Source: Pachypanchax playfairii (lineage: Eukaryota > Chordata > Actinopteri > Cyprinodontiformes > Aplocheilidae). Taken from it: a DNA stretch of 64,000 nucleotides. Within the stretch, counting starts at the first letter, position 1. The number at the start of each line of letters is the position of its first letter. Below, piece by piece: positions 60,901 through 64,000 of the stretch. The position numbers and the translations under genes are program-made. The notes below the pieces were generated by a model. The model was not told the DNA's origin and made no database searches. It was given only the letters and a program-made list of their open reading frames with translations. Location of the stretch: positions 1,271,685 through 1,335,684 of the forward strand of contig SSNP01000080.1 of assembly GCA_006937955.1 (NCBI GenBank), in the 5' to 3' direction.

Positions 60901-63900
60901 ACTCTGCATTAATCTCATTCCTCATTTTGCTGTTGCACCCAGGATATGCGCAAAATCGACCCATTTTTTCTACACTGAAAACAAGAGTTCCGATTTGTGT
61001 GTTGCTACGAATAGCTAAGGAGTAGCAGTTTCAAACAACTTCCTTACAGGTAATACGTGAGTGGGCACGGAGAGATGACATCACTCTCCCGTCACTGTAA
61101 AAAATATCATTTCTATGAGCGCAGGATTCAAGATGGCACTGGAACGGAATAAACAATAGAGTATCTAAATGGCCAGATTAAAAAAATAACGGATTTGAAC
61201 TGATTTTAAACCGATTTAGGGTCGGCGAACGCAGGCCCAACCGACTCTCGTTTATTGGCGTTTAGGTGTTTGCCGTGTGAATCAAAAATCTCCGAGACGA
61301 ATCCGAATCGCAAAAAAGTACCACTGATGACGAGTAAAACACATCTCACAGAATAAATAAGGCCCCAATTGCAAAAAACGGGCGTTCTCCTTTAAAGTCA
61401 GCAGTAATCCACTTTGGTTTTGGCCCCTCTTGGACAAGTTGTTAACTTATTCATGCTTGATTTATTTATTTATTTTACAATTGTTGCCATGCAAGTGATT
61501 AGAACACCTGAATCCAGTGATTTGAAAAGGGTGGATCTAGACNGACAAGCTAGTCAATGGTAAGTGGTCTTTACTTGTGTAGTATATAGACTCTTGACTT
61601 CCAGAGCATTTCACACTACAATTTGTCATTCACCCATTCATACACACTCATACATTTGGTGGTGATAAACTACATATATATTGTAGCTACAGCTGTCCTG
61701 GGGGACATACTGGCAGAGGTGAGGTTGCCAGGTGCAGGTGCCACAACCAAACAGGCAAAGGCTCAAGCATGAGCAAAGCAATGTTTTTAGTAACCCTCCG
61801 GTTACCAGACAACCTGCTCTGCCTCCTGAGTGTATAAGATGGCTTGTGAAAGTAAATGTTATGTTTTCTCTTTCAAACATCCTCATGTTGAAGTAACTTT
61901 TGCTTCAGTCCTAATGAGTCAGTTATAAATGTCCCTGCTGCTCTGAAGTCATACCTGGGATGATGATTGTTTTCAGTGGCCGTACTTCTAGTCCCTGTGT
62001 TGGATACTGGAGGGGGCTGTTGGCCTTGGCAACGATGAGTGCATCTGCAGAAGTCTTTATTCTGAGGAGCAACATTTGAATCAGAACATTCCACAAACAC
62101 ACTCAGAGACAGAATCAGTGGACAAATATGGATGATGTGGCATCACAAGCCACTAGGGGGCCTCAAAGCTGAATGTTCAGCATCATCTGAAGAGACTTAA
62201 AATTACCTGTCTGAATTTAGGATAGTCTCATTATCTTTTCCTTTTAGCTGCTCTTTCAGGAGTCGCTACAGTAAGTCATCCATCTCCATCCAACCCTGTC
62301 CTCTTCTCTCATGCCAAGTGTTGGAGATTTTAAGGTTTTACGATGTTGGTAAAAGGTTACAGGTCATGCTGCAGGAGTCAGTGATCTAGATTTGCCCTGA
62401 CTTGTATAAACACTTCTGTCTTTATCTTAGACACCAATTGGTTTACGACTAGTTCCTGTTGTTAATCCACAGGTGTGGTTGTTTATTCCACTCTGACTTC
62501 ATTATCTGACTTGCTTCATCCAGATGGGAGGTGTCTTTGTGAATAAAAAGGCAATGCAGAGGTGAACACATCAGAATCGTCTCAACACCTTGGTTGGGCG
62601 TTCTCCTTTGCAAAGCTCATTGAAACCATACTCTGTGTCTGACTGATGGTCCTTTTGATAGTTATTTAACTTAGGGGTATTAAAATATCCTGACACCAAG
62701 CAACCTAATATCCTCCTTCACTACATCCATATACTGTATCTCCTCTTTGGTTTTCCCCTAGGCCTCCTGTCTGGCAGTTCCCACTTCAACATCCTTTTCT
62801 CTGTCTCAACTTTTATCGCCACCTGCGTAATTTGAGAGATAAAAACTGAAAGAGAAGTTGTTGACCTGTTTTCACACCCACTATGAAGATAAGAACACCT
62901 GTGGAGCTAAAATATTCAACAGAAACCTCAGAAAAACTGTTTTTAATGGAAGGACCTCTTTAACTCAAAAATGTAGTTCCCTTTTATGATATGACTTCTC
63001 ATCTCATGGTAATAATTCCCAGCCTCCTTCAGTTTATTTCAGTTCATTGTATTCCAACATTAAGCTGATGCTTGCCCTATAACTGCCATTAAACTACATC
63101 AAACATTTCTTCACTGATGAGATTATTCTTGCTCGTTTACTACATGATGTTAAAGACAGCTGTTTTCATAAAGCAGGCACTAAAACAATCAGGGGGAATC
63201 GTCACCTCCCGGAACATAAACACAAATCATATTAGATAAAACATACTTTCACTATTGGTCGATTCAGTCTCTGCCAGGTGCAACATTTAGCAGAAGAGCT
63301 TGAAGAAAATTCAGCACTGACATCTTACACTGTAGTGGTTGGCATCTTATTGGTTCAAACGACTCCAGAGAGTCCAGCGATATTTCTTGGTACAGTTTGA
63401 ATAATTTCCCTTTCTGGTTGAGACCAGACACAGTTACATTGATTTTAACTTTTTAATCGAGTCGCCTTCATTCAACACAAGAAAAACTAGGTCATTCAGT
63501 ATTATCCACAAGTCTGCTTGAATAAATCTGGTTTATGAAAGAAACACATATCAACTGTTGCATTTACTAAACACGTTTTTAAAGACCTGCCAATCACCTT
63601 TTTCTCAGTGTGGTTTTAAATCTGTTTTAGATGCAGAAATAACAATTTTGGATTCTTCATTATTTGCAAGTGTTGCAGGAGTTTTTATGATTTTGGAACA
63701 TTTTTCCCCTTCCATGCACCTTCGAAATAGGTTAAAATGGTGCCAGAAATCTCTATAATTATGTAATAATATTTGTACATACGAAGTTAATGTTTTGGTT
63801 ACCTGTTTAGAAAACGTTTGTACTCTTTGGCCCGTCTCTTCTTCATGTTCTCCAGTTCAGAGGCATCGGAGGCATCAGAGGCAGTGTGTTGAGGTTGAGC

Positions 63901-64000
63901 TGACAACCTTGGGAATAAGAGCTCAGCAAAATGCATGTTTACTCCTCCACTCTTAGGATCACATACACATCCATTGCGAGGCAGCAAGCTGAACAGACCA
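57938..64000 (-). CDS. b4galnt1: Beta-1,4-N-acetylgalactosaminyltransferase 1 (GM2/GD2 synthase), N-terminus beyond the window
   Basis: Golgi type II glycosyltransferase that moves GalNAc from UDP-GalNAc onto GM3, GD3 or lactosylceramide. Minus-strand exons in view: 64000-63803 (partial), 62061-61955, 60473-60436, 60353-60173, 59821-59729, 59645-59458, 59383-59243, 59157-58920, 58155-57938; all phases join. Landmarks in human order are ANSPLQYPTQGLEVRPLK, NRQLQFVTYTS, YNISALVTVATKTFLRYEKL, VTIIIADDS, GPYIEQYIMPFGKGWFAGRN, the metal-binding LWVDDDF (DXD-type), VGGAVREITGY, FPNCVVSDAVVNFFLARTDK, VGFDPRLSRVAHLE, GSLHVGSCDDV and a terminal LLFFKNRFQC. The cytoplasmic tail and membrane anchor lie past the right edge. 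It is convergent with arhgef25, as human ARHGEF25 and B4GALNT1 are near neighbours. Subtype a or b is unknown. Confidence 0.94.
60730..61540. mobile_element. hAT-like element, left end intact, right end unclear (b4galnt1 intron)
   Basis: It opens with CAGGGCTTGACATTAACACC, a typical hAT-type terminus. The CpG-rich interior includes CCGCCAACCCGCCAAATGCG, CGAACGCAGGCCCAACCGAC and AGACGAATCCGAATCG. No matching right terminus or 8-bp duplication could be found, and an N at 61543 lies at the probable end, so the right side may be truncated or misassembled. There is no transposase frame. Confidence 0.45.
61612..61755 (+). repeat. Fragment of a common fish repeat (TTTGTCATTCACCCATTC family)
   Basis: CACACTACAATTTGTCATTC, then ACCCATTCATACACACTCAT, GGTGGTGATAAACTACATAT, AGCTGTCCTGGGGGACATAC and TGGCAGAGGTGAGGTTGCCA resemble a well-known dispersed fish sequence by recall. 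It is short and non-coding, inside a b4galnt1 intron. Confidence 0.5.
62231..62830 (-). mobile_element. LINE 3'-end fragment split by ~370 bp of other DNA
   Basis: The left part (62231-62318: TTTTAGCTGCTCTTTCAGGA, GTCGCTACAGTAAGTCATCC, CTCTTCTCTCATGCC) and the right part (62690-62830: ATCCTCCTTCACTACATCC, CTCCTCTTTGGTTTTCCCC, TAGGCCTCCTGTCTGGCAG) are consecutive pieces of the family seen at 19,420. About 370 bp between them are unrelated, indicating a nested insertion or an internal replacement. Confidence 0.5.
62831..63802 (-). other. b4galnt1: b4galnt1 intron, remaining portion
   Basis: AT-rich intron sequence. A 66-codon plus-strand frame at 63558-63758 shows no recognisable similarity. 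I see nothing else. Confidence 0.35.

Noticed and set aside
1..64000. CRISPR arrays, operons, phage or bacterial systems
   Set aside because: No regularly spaced direct repeats, no compact polycistronic genes and no bacterial signals. All coding evidence is spliced vertebrate genes.

Overview
This is a nuclear genomic segment from a teleost (ray-finned) fish. It holds six spliced protein genes, each recognisable from exon-by-exon translation against vertebrate families. Introns are GT-AG and compact. The background is fish-type repeats: Tc1-like, hAT, TTAA-flanked MITEs, LINE 3' fragments and a tRNA-derived SINE. Nothing looks prokaryotic or viral. Three single N bases (8281, 9533, 61543) mark assembly joins.

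Layout: (1) 1-5,300, minus strand: ikzf4 (Eos zinc-finger repressor) with its 3' flank and a noncoding first exon. (2) 7,200-14,600, plus strand: a Rheb-family GTPase, most likely rhebl1 by synteny. Its promoter carries E-box/CRE and CLEAR-type motifs, and its first coding exon is present twice because of a tandem duplication at an N. (3) 17,650-21,920, plus: prkag1, the AMPK gamma-1 subunit. (4) 25,280-28,063, minus: ankrd33 (photoreceptor ankyrin-repeat protein), convergent with prkag1. (5) 34,769-53,037, plus: arhgef25 (p63RhoGEF/GEFT) in 16 coding exons over 18 kb. (6) 57,938-64,000, minus: b4galnt1 (GM2/GD2 synthase), running off the right edge without its membrane anchor.

The gene set corresponds to the human 12q13-q14 neighbourhood (RHEBL1/PRKAG1, ANKRD33, IKZF4, ARHGEF25-B4GALNT1), compressed here into 64 kb. 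These are independently transcribed genes, not an operon. The closest functional link is the adjacent mTORC1 activator (Rheb type) and AMPK gamma subunit, two opposing arms of nutrient and energy sensing. Human 7q36 repeats the pairing as RHEB/PRKAG2.

I found no convincing undescribed biological system. The best leads are small-scale: a TTAA-flanked transposon ending 24 nt from an arhgef25 splice acceptor, a 16-codon uORF whose stop overlaps the arhgef25 start, an in-frame 81-nt intron in ankrd33, a CLEAR palindrome upstream of the Rheb gene, a Gln in the second finger of fish Eos, a repeat carrying a RecQ-helicase-like fragment, a Tc1 relic with an unrelated middle, and two unexplained exon-like segments near 30-31 kb.
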